The notes below the pieces were generated by a model. It worked only from the letters and a program-made list of their open reading frames with translations. It did no database searches and had not been told where the DNA came from. This document shows, piece by piece, positions 9,465-17,869 of a stretch of 64,000 nucleotides of DNA (position 1 is the first letter of the stretch; each line of letters begins with the position of its first letter). The DNA comes from Aureispira sp. CCB-QB1 (GTDB taxonomy: Bacteria > Bacteroidota > Bacteroidia > Chitinophagales > Saprospiraceae): NCBI RefSeq assembly GCF_000724545.1, contig NZ_JHBV01000041.1, positions 248,001-312,000 of the forward strand. Direction: 5' to 3'. The position numbers and the translations under genes are program-made.

Positions 9465-10025
9465 ATGAAAACAAGACTATTTATTCTTTTTATTATTTCT
9501 AGCTTATTCGGTCTAGCATTGAGTTGTTGTGACCGTCCCGACTACTGGAATTTAACCACTTTACAGATCACACCAATTAGCTTTGATGGTCGTGTTATAC
9601 CTATTCAAGATACGATTGTAACAGATACACTTGTACTAAGAGTAGAATACGAATACGAGTTTTTGAGCGACCATATCCAACTAGGTCCAAATCCCTTTAT
9701 CAGTAGTGCCTATGCAATATCTTGCCCTATTCCTGGTGAGTTGGGCATGAAGGACGGCTTGGTTGATATTACGATTACTAGCAGCGCCCCATTCAACAAT
9801 TATTTGCCTGGGCATTCTTTGCTTCCAATGCTGCTTATTAATGGTATATCTGCTCAAGAATGGATCGACAATAAGTATTTTGATAGCTACTATATAGACA
9901 ATTGGAACATTACCTTTCCCCAAAAACCAACAGCGAGCAGCAATACACATGATTTTAAAATTCGTCTAACCTTTAATTCTGGTCGAACAGAAGAGGTTCA
10001 GTTAGGGGCACTTACTTGGCTTTGA
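9465..10025 (+). CDS. Lipoprotein of unknown function
   Basis: The 186-residue product begins with a lipoprotein signal (hydrophobic residues 5-18, then LALSCC), so it should be anchored to a membrane after secretion. The rest is beta-rich, with aromatic and acidic residues and a DTLVLRVEYEYEF strand. I do not recognise a domain. The start is the ATG at 9465, because the longer frame from a TTG at 9423 begins in repeat sequence and would lie before the signal peptide. It resembles other small Bacteroidota lipoproteins of about this length, but no role can be given. Confidence 0.65.
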   Translation: MKTRLFILFIISSLFGLALSCCDRPDYWNLTTLQITPISFDGRVIPIQDTIVTDTLVLRVEYEYEFLSDHIQLGPNPFISSAYAISCPIPGELGMKDGLVDITITSSAPFNNYLPGHSLLPMLLINGISAQEWIDNKYFDSYYIDNWNITFPQKPTASSNTHDFKIRLTFNSGRTEEVQLGALTWL

Positions 10026-10138
10026 TTTGTCAAACCCAGCGCTCCAAACTTATCAATAATAAGCAATGAAGCTCCTATATCGGAAGAATTCTCCTTTAGA
10101 ATATTAGACCATTTATAGACAAATCAATTTATTCTTAG

Positions 10139-10146
10139 TAAATTTG
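10139..10146 (+). promoter_or_regulatory. Possible Bacteroidota -7 promoter element before the acyl-CoA dehydrogenase gene
   Basis: TAAATTTG matches the TAnnTTTG consensus for the -7 region of the main sigma factor in this phylum. It lies 80 bases before the start codon. No convincing -33 TTTG is seen, so this is weak. A small GCAACA/TGTTGC hairpin (10149-10162) follows in the leader. Confidence 0.3.
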
Positions 10147-10226
10147 CGGCAACATTTGTTGCAGCGTTTGATCAGTGATTACAAGCCTGCCCCAAAACAA
10201 CTATTTAACCGTTGAAAATTTATTTT

Positions 10227-11447
10227 ATGCAAAATCTAACTGTTGATAGCACAACATTCAAAAGAGCAGCAAAAACAGATCGTTATGCTGGTCATGATTA
10301 TTATGATTTAGATGGTTTACTAACAGAAGAGCAAAAAATTGCTCAAATGGCTACTCGTGAATGGGTAAAAAAAGAAGTTAGTCCAATTATAGAAGATGCT
10401 TACGAGCGTGCCATTTATCCTAGACACTTGCTCAAAGGTCTTGGCGAGTTGGGTGCTTTGGGCCCAAGTCTACCTGAAAAATATGGCTGTGCAGGTGCTG
10501 ATGAGGTAACATACGGCTTGATGATGATGGAATTGGAACGTGGTGATTCTGGAATTCGTTCTGCGGCTTCTGTTCAAGGTTCTTTGGTCATGTATCCAAT
10601 CTACAAATATGGTAGCGAGGAACATCGTGAAAAATACTTACCCAAATTAGCTAGTGGTGAAATGATTGGTTGTTTTGGTTTGACTGAGCCTAACTCTGGT
10701 TCAGATCCAGGATCAATGACCACAAACATCAAAAAAGATGGTGATTACTATATCTTGAATGGTGCAAAAATGTGGATCACCAACTCTCCTATCGCTGACA
10801 TTGCGGTTGTATGGGCAAAAGATGAAGAAGGTGTCATTCGTGGTTTAATTGTTGAAATGGATACACCGGGCTGCTCTGCTCCTAAGATTGAAGGCAAATT
10901 ATCCTTGCGTGCGTCTGTCACTGGTGAATTGGTTTTTGAAGATGCTCGTATTCACAAATCTCAATTATTACCAAACATCAAAGGTTTAAGAGGTCCATTA
11001 TCTTGCTTAACCAAAGCGCGTTATGGAATTGCTTGGGGAGCAATTGGTGCTGGTTTGGATTGTTACGATTCTGCTCTGCGTTACTCTTTAGAGCGTGAGC
11101 AATTTGGTAAACCAATCGCTGGTTTCCAATTGACACAAAAGAAATTGGCTGAAATGATCACTGAAATCACAAAAGCTCAATTGTTAGCTTGGAGATTAGG
11201 AACCTTGTTTGATGCTGGAAAAGTAACTCCTGCTCAAGTATCTATGGCCAAACGTAATAATGTTCACATGGCATTGGAAATTGCCCGTGAAGCACGTCAA
11301 ATCCACGGTGGTATGGGGATTACAAACGAATATCCTTGTATGCGTCACATGATGAATCTGGAAACAGTATTGACTTACGAAGGTACTCATGATATTCACT
11401 TGTTAATTACAGGAATGGATGTGACTGGGCTTAATGCTTTTAAATAA
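10227..11447 (+). CDS. gcdH: Glutaryl-CoA dehydrogenase-type acyl-CoA dehydrogenase
   Basis: This FAD flavoprotein of 406 residues belongs to the acyl-CoA dehydrogenase family. The catalytic base is expected at E385 in TYEGTHDIH, and the flavin-binding signature GCFGLTEPNSGSDP lies at 148-161. Conserved RSAASVQGSLVMYP (111-124) includes the arginine (R111) that in glutaryl-CoA dehydrogenases binds the carboxylate of the substrate; this supports conversion of glutaryl-CoA to crotonyl-CoA and CO2 in lysine and tryptophan breakdown. The ATG at 10227 is chosen over a TTG five codons upstream. The gene has its own strong terminator and appears to be transcribed alone. Electrons would pass to electron-transfer flavoprotein, which is not encoded here. 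Confidence 0.9.
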   Translation: MQNLTVDSTTFKRAAKTDRYAGHDYYDLDGLLTEEQKIAQMATREWVKKEVSPIIEDAYERAIYPRHLLKGLGELGALGPSLPEKYGCAGADEVTYGLMMMELERGDSGIRSAASVQGSLVMYPIYKYGSEEHREKYLPKLASGEMIGCFGLTEPNSGSDPGSMTTNIKKDGDYYILNGAKMWITNSPIADIAVVWAKDEEGVIRGLIVEMDTPGCSAPKIEGKLSLRASVTGELVFEDARIHKSQLLPNIKGLRGPLSCLTKARYGIAWGAIGAGLDCYDSALRYSLEREQFGKPIAGFQLTQKKLAEMITEITKAQLLAWRLGTLFDAGKVTPAQVSMAKRNNVHMALEIAREARQIHGGMGITNEYPCMRHMMNLETVLTYEGTHDIHLLITGMDVTGLNAFK

Positions 11448-11472
11448 GCTTATAGATATCTTTGTATATATG

Positions 11473-11509
11473 AAGTCCTCTCGGTAAGCAATACCGAGAG
11501 GACTTTTTT
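11473..11509 (+). terminator. Strong Rho-independent terminator after gcdH
   Basis: A perfect 14-bp stem (11473-11486 with 11492-11505) encloses a five-base loop and runs into six T residues, 25 bases after the stop codon. Confidence 0.9.
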
Positions 11510-11536
11510 CTTTCAATAGATGGATTGAGATTGACT

Positions 11537-11875
11537 CTAAGCGTTATAATTTGCACAATAATTATTCAATCCTTGCTTTAAAGCATCAACAGCAAGTGCT
11601 GCAAGAGCTTCCCATACCTTATCTTTCGTATCAACTGTCTTATTCAAATGACTTGCAAGTGTTTCAACAAGTTGATCTATATTTTCTTTGGTAATCTTTC
11701 CTGAAATAGAACTCTGATGACCACAAATTGCTTTCTTAATTTCCTTTTCGTGTTTGGTATAAAACGCTTCTCCCGCTTCTACTACATCTTTTGCTCCTGC
11801 TTCTATTTTTCCCACAATTGCCATTAACTCTTTATGCGTTTTGTTTTCTAAATCTTTCCAATTTAACTTACTCAT
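11537..11875 (-). CDS. Small helical protein, partner of the upstream cytolysin-like gene
   Basis: The 112-residue product has no signal peptide or membrane segment and looks entirely helical and charged. It contains one C at the centre (AICGHQSS) and one near the end. I do not recognise a family. It is the second gene of a two-gene unit, 61 bases after the 186-residue gene on the same strand, so a shared transcript is likely. By position it might be a chaperone, immunity or accessory protein for the first gene product; that is inference from neighbourhood only. Confidence 0.6.
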   Translation of the reverse strand: MSKLNWKDLENKTHKELMAIVGKIEAGAKDVVEAGEAFYTKHEKEIKKAICGHQSSISGKITKENIDQLVETLASHLNKTVDTKDKVWEALAALAVDALKQGLNNYCANYNA

Positions 11876-11936
11876 GATATATATATTTTAAATTATTGTT
11901 GTTGTTTTAATACTATTTTTTGGGGAGAATAAACGA

Positions 11937-12497
11937 TCAATCTACCAATAACTGGGTGATAATAATATTGGTATTCTCTTGAGCTGGAACAGAAGCAATT
12001 CTAAATTGTATCGTGACATCTTCGCCTTTTACATTCTTACCTTTATAAGTTTTGGAAAGTGCAGAATGCCCATCTTTTTTGACATCGTCAGCTGCTTTTT
12101 TAGGGCTATCTGAAAAAATAACACAAGTTTTTTCCGAACCAATTTCTGGATTGTCAAAGCCTATAGCAATGTCTAACGTTTCTGTTTCCCCTCCTTCTTC
12201 AGGCATTTCCAATCGAAACGCAGCACCGCCTTGAAGCCCTGTTAAAATAGTCCCATCTGAGTCTGCCGCAGAAAATGTCATGGCGCTAAATTCATCAATA
12301 TTGGTGGGAGCCTTCCATAATTTTCCCCAATCTTCATGAGAAGCAGTAAAAATTAATTTGAATTGTGTTTTGTTGTAGACCTTAATCACCATTGATCGGT
12401 TTCTACCTTCTAAGGTTTTAGAACTTTCTGATAATGAAATTACAACATCACCAATTTCTTTAGCAAGTTCTAATGCATCTAAAATACCTTCGATCAT
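11937..12497 (-). CDS. Possible actinoporin-like beta-sandwich protein
   Basis: The 186-residue protein starts with an amphipathic helix (residues 1-28, IEGILDALELAKEIGDVV) without a cleavable signal. A beta-rich domain follows, with SMVIKVYNKTQ, then FSAADSDGTILTGLQGGAAF, then LDIAIGFDNPEIGSEK. This order recalls actinoporin-type cytolysins, which have an amphipathic N-terminal helix, a strand ending in a [ND]-N-x-[ST] turn, a G-x-x-G-x-x-x-F/Y strand and a conserved L-x-[VI]-x-[FV]-x-x-P turn before the lipid-headgroup site. The similarity is judged by eye and is weak, and aromatic residues of the phosphocholine site are few. It leads a two-gene unit with the helical protein downstream. An aegerolysin or another lectin-like sandwich is the main alternative. 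Confidence 0.45.
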   Translation of the reverse strand: MIEGILDALELAKEIGDVVISLSESSKTLEGRNRSMVIKVYNKTQFKLIFTASHEDWGKLWKAPTNIDEFSAMTFSAADSDGTILTGLQGGAAFRLEMPEEGGETETLDIAIGFDNPEIGSEKTCVIFSDSPKKAADDVKKDGHSALSKTYKGKNVKGEDVTIQFRIASVPAQENTNIIITQLLVD

Positions 12498-12826
12498 ATT
12501 TGCTTGTTTTAAGTGGAGTTTTTAAGGAATTCTTCACCACAAATAACCGCAAAATCAAGTAGTAATTTTATTGGTCATTCACTATGAAACTTACCTCTAA
12601 AAGCATCTCCTTTCTCTGTCAAGATTGACATTAAAACAAAGCTATTATTATTATATTTAAAATATTACTTTTTGTTATAGACAGGCTTGGTATTGTTCTA
12701 AAATGTTGATTTTTTGTTATAACTATTTTTCAGATAGATAAAGAAGAAGCATAAGAATCAATATGATTCTAAACACTTGCGAAATGTTTAAGGTAGGGTT
12801 TCTTAATAAAGTTCGTTTATTTGCTC
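12498..12826. other. Intergenic gap, 329 bases
   Basis: This AT-rich stretch must hold the promoter of the leftward two-gene unit and the 3' end of the fusion gene. A short direct repeat with TTTTTGTTATA occurs twice, at about 12666 and 12710. I see no open frame, RNA gene or convincing terminator. Confidence 0.4.
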
Positions 12827-14665
12827 TTAATAAGAAGACTTCTTACGCTGTTCCTCCACCCGTTCTACAAAATCCACTATAATATGAGTTGCTTTTTCTG
12901 GATTGACCATATGGTAAAGATGTTCTCTAAACAAATCCGTTTCTTTTTCGTCCGTTACATCAACGACCGTTACATTAGGTGTTTGGTGTAATTTAGGCGA
13001 AAATTTGGCGATAGCATCCTTTTCACTTTTAAGAATTAAAACAGGCACATTGTATTTGGCCATATTTTCCATTGATGTTTGCTTATCGTGTGATTTAGAT
13101 TCTAACAAAGCCGCATGGACTTGTATGGCAAACACTTTGGCAGGCAAACGACTCAACGCTCGCTCAATTGGTATTCTATCCAAGTGAGGAACAGAATCTA
13201 GATTGGTCATAATATATAAAATCCGCTCTTTTACGGCTTGCCAAATTCGCTCTCGTGTGACCGAATCTTTTCGAATCAGCCAATCAGTCAATCGGATGCC
13301 TCTTTTTCGCACCCCTTTGCGCGTATCCAAAGGAACCAAGCGACGCAAGGTCATCAACATTGTTTTCCACCCTGTATTTTTTCTAAAACTAACAGCAGGC
13401 AATAAAACATTATCTAGGAAACCTATAAAGGCATGTTTGGCGTGTTCGCAGAAAAACGGGTTTGCTCCAATTCTACCACACAAGTATTTTTGGATTCCAG
13501 ATAGGCTTTTGTAATCTCGATCCATTAGCATAAAATAGGTATTCCCCATAGAGTGATCGAAGATGTATACAGAATGCCCTCGCTCTCCAAAATAAGTCAC
13601 AACCTCATTGATGTTCTTAACCACGTGATTTGAATACAGCTTCGGGGGGAGATCATGAGGAATAGAACCATAGTGCATCGCTGCTCCAATACACTGATGT
13701 GTTGGCAATTCTGCCAAAATTCCATCAAAGGAATTCAAGCCCAAAAATCCATGAATTAGTAAAACAACAGGCAATTTTTCTGTCGCATGCTCATCATAAG
13801 GCTTGGCAAAGTCTAAACGAATGGTACTAGGACCATAAGGCGTTTGGCGCACAATCTCTATCTGAGGCCAAGTCAATGCCTGATCGTCTATAAATACCGT
13901 CATTCGATCTTGGACCTTGTCTATGTGGCGTAAAAAACTTGGACTTTCATTGGCTTTTCCCCAACGATAATACAACCATGCCAATGGACGGCGCTTGTCT
14001 GACTTGGTAGCCAAAAATGCAATGCGCTTTGATTTTGCCAAAAAACTAGGAGTCCCTGTTATTTCCTTCTCTCCTACGTCATCAACAATAATCACAAGTT
14101 CATCAGATGCAAAAGCCTCAGAGTTTCTAGAAACAGCGGCCACTTTTCCTGTTGGGTCAAAACTCAGAAAAACATAATCAAACCCGACCTTGTTATTTTC
14201 TTTTAAATAGTTCTTGAGACGATTATTAAACCCTTCTGCATATTGATCTATATCATCTCTATTTAGACTTCTTCCTAAGATTTGATCTTTGGTTATAAGC
14301 CCTTTACGAAGCATTTTAGTCAAAAATGCCCGTGCATCCATAACACCTTCTAAACCTCGTTGGCGTTTTAATCTAGAATTGGTGAATGTAAAACGAATAA
14401 GCGAAGGATTGCTTATTTCATGGTAATGTTCCAAAATATACTCGTAAGCACCAGCGGGAGATTGCCCATGTGCCAGTCCAACCAGAAATTTTTGTCCCTG
14501 CCCTATTATTTTATTGGCATACTCAATAAAGTCCTGCCCTACAGCTCGATCAAACTCTTCTTTAGTTCTGAAATAAAGTGTTTCTGGAACTTCAAGATCG
14601 GAAGTGTTGCTAATCTTTTGGGAATGAGGAAATGGGGTAAACTCAAAAGATTTATTTTTCGTCAT
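12827..14665 (-). CDS. 6-phosphogluconolactonase/NagB-like domain fused to alpha/beta hydrolase
   Basis: The 612-residue protein has two recognisable parts. Residues about 30-245 resemble the sugar-phosphate isomerase/6-phosphogluconolactonase fold: an AHGQSPAGAYEYI loop (65-77) replaces the usual G-G-S/T-x-x-x phosphate loop, FTFTNSRL follows, and FDYVFLSFDPTGKVAAV (162-178) stands where G-x-G-x-D-G-H-x-A-S is found in active enzymes. The C-terminal part, from about 297, is an alpha/beta hydrolase with an oxyanion-type LIHGFLGL (303-310), a nucleophile elbow DHSMGN with S372, and a possible acid D550 and base H585. It has no signal peptide. The first domain lacks the canonical catalytic histidine, so it may only bind a ligand. 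A lone gene; substrate unknown. Confidence 0.6.
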   Translation of the reverse strand: MTKNKSFEFTPFPHSQKISNTSDLEVPETLYFRTKEEFDRAVGQDFIEYANKIIGQGQKFLVGLAHGQSPAGAYEYILEHYHEISNPSLIRFTFTNSRLKRQRGLEGVMDARAFLTKMLRKGLITKDQILGRSLNRDDIDQYAEGFNNRLKNYLKENNKVGFDYVFLSFDPTGKVAAVSRNSEAFASDELVIIVDDVGEKEITGTPSFLAKSKRIAFLATKSDKRRPLAWLYYRWGKANESPSFLRHIDKVQDRMTVFIDDQALTWPQIEIVRQTPYGPSTIRLDFAKPYDEHATEKLPVVLLIHGFLGLNSFDGILAELPTHQCIGAAMHYGSIPHDLPPKLYSNHVVKNINEVVTYFGERGHSVYIFDHSMGNTYFMLMDRDYKSLSGIQKYLCGRIGANPFFCEHAKHAFIGFLDNVLLPAVSFRKNTGWKTMLMTLRRLVPLDTRKGVRKRGIRLTDWLIRKDSVTRERIWQAVKERILYIMTNLDSVPHLDRIPIERALSRLPAKVFAIQVHAALLESKSHDKQTSMENMAKYNVPVLILKSEKDAIAKFSPKLHQTPNVTVVDVTDEKETDLFREHLYHMVNPEKATHIIVDFVERVEEQRKKSSY

Positions 14666-14876
14666 TATATTTTATAATTGATTTTCGTATGAACGTTGTC
14701 AATAGTTTGTTATAATCGTCTAATACAAACTACCAAACTGCTATAATAAGCTTTTTTTCTGCAAAATGACAAACATTTTTAAACATTTCTATTCGTCTTA
14801 AAGTAAGTCTTTAAACTACTTTTCTTCCAAAAACATGGTTATAGACATTACAAACACACCAGCTACCAACAATCAC

Positions 14877-15119
14877 TTATTGATTAGGAAATTTTTCGAA
14901 TAGTGCAATTTTGCCTGTAATAGTTTGTTGCTGGGCAGGACTAAGGGCTCTAAATATACCATACAAGTCATCCTCCAACTGATAAGTCTCTCCTGTCTCT
15001 TCTTCTATAAACTCTTTTATTTTTGTGCGAAGTAATCGGCGAGATACTTTTATTTTTTCCAACTGTTCTTCTGGTGTTAGATATCTTTTTTCTTCCGTTT
15101 CGTTATTATTCTCTTCCAT
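14877..15119 (-). CDS. Small charged protein of unknown function
   Basis: This 80-residue product is acidic at its N-terminus (MEENNNETEE) and helical in the middle (EEQLEKIKVSRRLLRTKIKEFIEEE). It has no signal peptide, membrane segment or cysteine. I do not recognise it. It lies 45 bases downstream of the secreted nuclease gene on the same strand, which makes co-transcription plausible, but the composition does not say whether the two products work together. The regular codon use and a clean ATG support a real gene. Confidence 0.55.
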   Translation of the reverse strand: MEENNNETEEKRYLTPEEQLEKIKVSRRLLRTKIKEFIEEETGETYQLEDDLYGIFRALSPAQQQTITGKIALFEKFPNQ

Positions 15120-15164
15120 AAATTATATGATTTAATCACCTCTCCAACATTAAAGGGCTCTTCT

Positions 15165-16418
15165 TTATCGGGGTAAAGCTTTTCCTTTATCATCTAAAAA
15201 AGTAACTTTTTTTTCATTTTCAACTGTCATCGTTGGCTTTCCCTTATAATCTGTTATTTTTCCTGTAATGCATATTTTTTTTCCTAAAAATTCAATTTCA
15301 GGGTCATAGCTAAAATTCTTAATATTACTAGCCCAAACCGAGCCAGAAAAAGTGTGATTAGGGAATTTGGCATCAAAGTTAAAGAAAACCGAACCTCCAT
15401 TCGTTTTGCGTGTCGAAACAACCATGCCACAAACACATGCTTTTTTATTCATAAACAAATCTGCTTCAACAGAGTTCAAGGTATTTTTAGGTCGTTCGCT
15501 TAATTTCAAAGGTTCTTGTGTAGGAATTTCGCCCTCTTTGAGTTCTTCCCATTTCGCATAATCAAAATTAGCTTCTAACTCGCTTTCCAATGTCTCATCC
15601 AAATTGGGAAAAAAGTCCAAGCCTGTTATTTTTTCTACTTCGTCAACAGAAACAGCGTAAGAGACCAAAGGTTGTGTACACAGTTCGTTGGGCATTACAA
15701 AAGCAATTGCCTTTTTCTCTTCGCCAGTTACATCTAAAATCACTTTATAAAATCGCTTGGGAATAGATACAACATTAGGTCCTTGCGTGATCGTTTCCAT
15801 TTCGTTATCAAAAACAGGTCCTGTAATTACATAGAGTTGTTCATTTTTAACCCATACATGCTTTCGAATAAAACTTTCTAAATCTGCCCACCCCTCTCGA
15901 TTTAACTCTGGACGTTGTGGAGCCATATTCGAATAAACATATGATTCACTAATTGCTCTGCTCGACCATCTAAAATCTGCCGATGGAGCTAGATGCCCTC
16001 TATCATAACCACTATACCAATAATCTGCTTTGACAGCGGATCCAGTAGAGACCAAAGAATCTCGCCGAAAGTCGTTGGTTCTAGACAAATTACCTTTGTT
16101 GACAGCTGGTATAATAATATGAGCTACCCAATTGGCTTGTTCATGGGTTTCGTTATAACCTAATATCATAGCACCATGTTCTACCACTTCATTTTTCACA
16201 GTTTCAGGCACTTCAGGAAGCCCAACAGAACGAATATCTTCTTTAATTTTTTTTAAGCGCAAAATTTCCAAATCATCTGCCAATGCTGCTTGACGTGCTT
16301 CTAAATTAAGTGCTTCTTTTTCTAAATTGGCAATTAAATCTGCTGTTTTTACTTGAGCTAACATAGGGTAATTTCCCAATAAAAAAAGAACAGCAAACCA
16401 ATTAATATGCTTTAACAT
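15165..16418 (-). CDS. Secreted DNA/RNA non-specific endonuclease with C-terminal OB-fold-like domain
   Basis: The start at 16418 gives a clear signal peptide (MLKHINWFAV to PMLAQ, residues 1-22) and 417 residues; a longer frame begins 33 codons upstream without a sensible N-terminus. Residues 80-280 form the beta-beta-alpha-metal nuclease domain of the Serratia NucA/EndoG type. The active site motif DRGH is at 139-142 with H142 as general base, and N173 in NMAPQRPELNREGW is the expected magnesium ligand. Residues about 320-410 hold a second domain (ACVCGMVVSTR to KICITGKITDYKGKPTM) that resembles an OB fold and could bind nucleic acid. The enzyme should degrade extracellular nucleic acid for nutrients or defence. 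Confidence 0.85.
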   Translation of the reverse strand: MLKHINWFAVLFLLGNYPMLAQVKTADLIANLEKEALNLEARQAALADDLEILRLKKIKEDIRSVGLPEVPETVKNEVVEHGAMILGYNETHEQANWVAHIIIPAVNKGNLSRTNDFRRDSLVSTGSAVKADYWYSGYDRGHLAPSADFRWSSRAISESYVYSNMAPQRPELNREGWADLESFIRKHVWVKNEQLYVITGPVFDNEMETITQGPNVVSIPKRFYKVILDVTGEEKKAIAFVMPNELCTQPLVSYAVSVDEVEKITGLDFFPNLDETLESELEANFDYAKWEELKEGEIPTQEPLKLSERPKNTLNSVEADLFMNKKACVCGMVVSTRKTNGGSVFFNFDAKFPNHTFSGSVWASNIKNFSYDPEIEFLGKKICITGKITDYKGKPTMTVENEKKVTFLDDKGKALPR

Positions 16419-16973
16419 TTGGTCAAAGTTTTTTGAGAGTATGCTTAAAAAAAATTGGTTTTCACAGCTAAAATTTCCAAGCCTATCCCTGATATAAAAA
16501 GTGCATTCAACCTTCATTCAAAAGAATAAAGAATTTTTAAAGATACAACTATTATCAACAATATTTTAGTAGAAATTAAAGGAATCCATTCCTTAACATA
16601 GAATTCAGTTTTACTTAAAGCAAGAGTGCAACAATGTTTTAGGACAATTTTCTAGATAAAAAGTAGCATTCTATTCTCTAAATTACTAGCAAATAAACGG
16701 GTATATATTTAGGTGTTTTGTACCTAAATATCTTTTTTCCTCTCTTTTTATTACAACTAAGATTTAACACTTTTAGCTTATAATAAAAAGATTCTACAAA
16801 AATAAACACCATCTCTTAAACATCGTATCTTGACAATCTAATTACAGATTAGAATCGTTCATTCGTTGTTTTTTTATTCAAAATATATCTTATCAAATTA
16901 ATAAAAAATCCTATTTTAATAACAAAAATAACCACTTTAATAAAACTTTATTTCAAAAATCAATCCATCTTTC
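16419..16973. other. Intergenic gap, 555 bases, with an orphan terminator
   Basis: No protein-coding frame is convincing here. The gap lies between divergent genes, so promoters for both should be inside. A short hairpin (7-bp stem) occurs at 16579-16594, and a full terminator-like hairpin occurs at 16705-16738 although no rightward gene precedes it. A short rightward RNA between about 16430 and 16738 would explain it. Confidence 0.4.
16705..16738 (+). terminator. Orphan Rho-independent terminator in a divergent intergenic region
   Basis: A perfect 10-bp stem (16705-16714 with 16722-16731), a seven-base loop and a six-T tail face rightward. The nearest upstream gene runs the other way, so the transcript it ends is not an annotated gene. 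Confidence 0.6.
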
Positions 16974-17480
16974 ATGTTCTTAAAGTTAATTCATATTCTC
17001 AATATTTGGACGGTTCTATTCTCTACCATAGGGATTGCAACCTATAGTCATTATTGTCAAGATGAATTAAAAGCCATTGCTTTTTTTGTTAATACCATAC
17101 AACCTTGTTGTAAAAAACAAAAAGCAAAAGAACAAAATGCATTCCCAAAGGTACTAGCTAAAACTTGTTGCTCAAACTCCAAAAACTTATACCTAAGTTG
17201 CTTTGATCAAGCTCTCTTGCAGCAACAAAACTCTTTTAAGAAGAAGCCTTGTTGTTTAGATGAACAGTCATTGGCAAAATCTGACTTAAACGCTGTTTCT
17301 TCAGAATTAGATTTAGAAACAACCGCCCAATACCTTCATCAACTCCCTTTTTATGCACCTATATTTCCAAAGCAACATACTATACTAGGGTTTAGCTCAT
17401 TTGCTCAGCATCCTATTGCTTATTTTTTCCCTCCGCCAGATGTTCCTTTATACATTTTGCATCAATCATTTTTATGTTAG
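16974..17480 (+). CDS. HYC_CC_PP family protein
   Basis: The three short motifs that name this Bacteroidota family are present in order: HYC in YSHYCQDE (residues 26-28), CC pairs (PCCKKQ, TCCSNS and PCCLDE), and PPP in YFFPPPDVP near the C-terminus. The first 24 residues are a hydrophobic signal or anchor. The protein has many cysteines for 168 residues, which fits binding of a soft metal such as copper; this is inference. It stands upstream of the MbnP/MbnH-like genes on the same strand but is separated by 389 bases that include a repeat element, so a separate transcript is likely. Confidence 0.8.
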   Translation: MFLKLIHILNIWTVLFSTIGIATYSHYCQDELKAIAFFVNTIQPCCKKQKAKEQNAFPKVLAKTCCSNSKNLYLSCFDQALLQQQNSFKKKPCCLDEQSLAKSDLNAVSSELDLETTAQYLHQLPFYAPIFPKQHTILGFSSFAQHPIAYFFPPPDVPLYILHQSFLC

Positions 17481-17667
17481 AGAGCAACTATTTATAGCTA
17501 CTTTATAGCTACAATAGAGACACCAGACCTATTGTGTTATAAGCTTATTTAGCCCTGCTTGTTGATTTTTTATGCCATAACCAATGGTATAAAGTAGGTC
17601 TTTAGTGTACTAAATGACAAATCAATCAATGAACAAGCATAACAATAACTTTTTAAAGTCTATTAAC

Positions 17668-17834
17668 AATAGTTCGTTGAAACCACGCAGTAGCAGCGCA
17701 GCTAAACTTTATTAGCTTGATAATCAATAAGTTGTAAATTTATTGCGTTTTGTGTTAAAAATTTGATTATCAAACTAATATAAATGTGCTTTTTTATCTT
17801 TTTGGTAAAAAAGTAAAGAATCAACGAACTACTA
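17668..17834. repeat. Dispersed palindromic element, GTTCGTTG subtype, reversed, with GC-rich module
   Basis: The ends CAATAGTTCGTTGA and TCAACGAACTACTA are inverted copies. A module of the type CCACGCAGTAGCAGCGCAGC lies just inside the left end. The rest matches the 145-bp copies read in the opposite direction, including the GATAATCAA...TTGATTATCAAACTA inner repeat. It fills most of the 389-base gap before the MbnP-like gene. Confidence 0.8.
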
Positions 17835-17869
17835 TATTAAAATAGTTAATCACAATAATATACATAATA

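Noticed and set aside
13203-13514. A 103-codon rightward frame inside the fusion gene
   Set aside because: It is antisense to a well-supported hydrolase domain and shows no features of its own.
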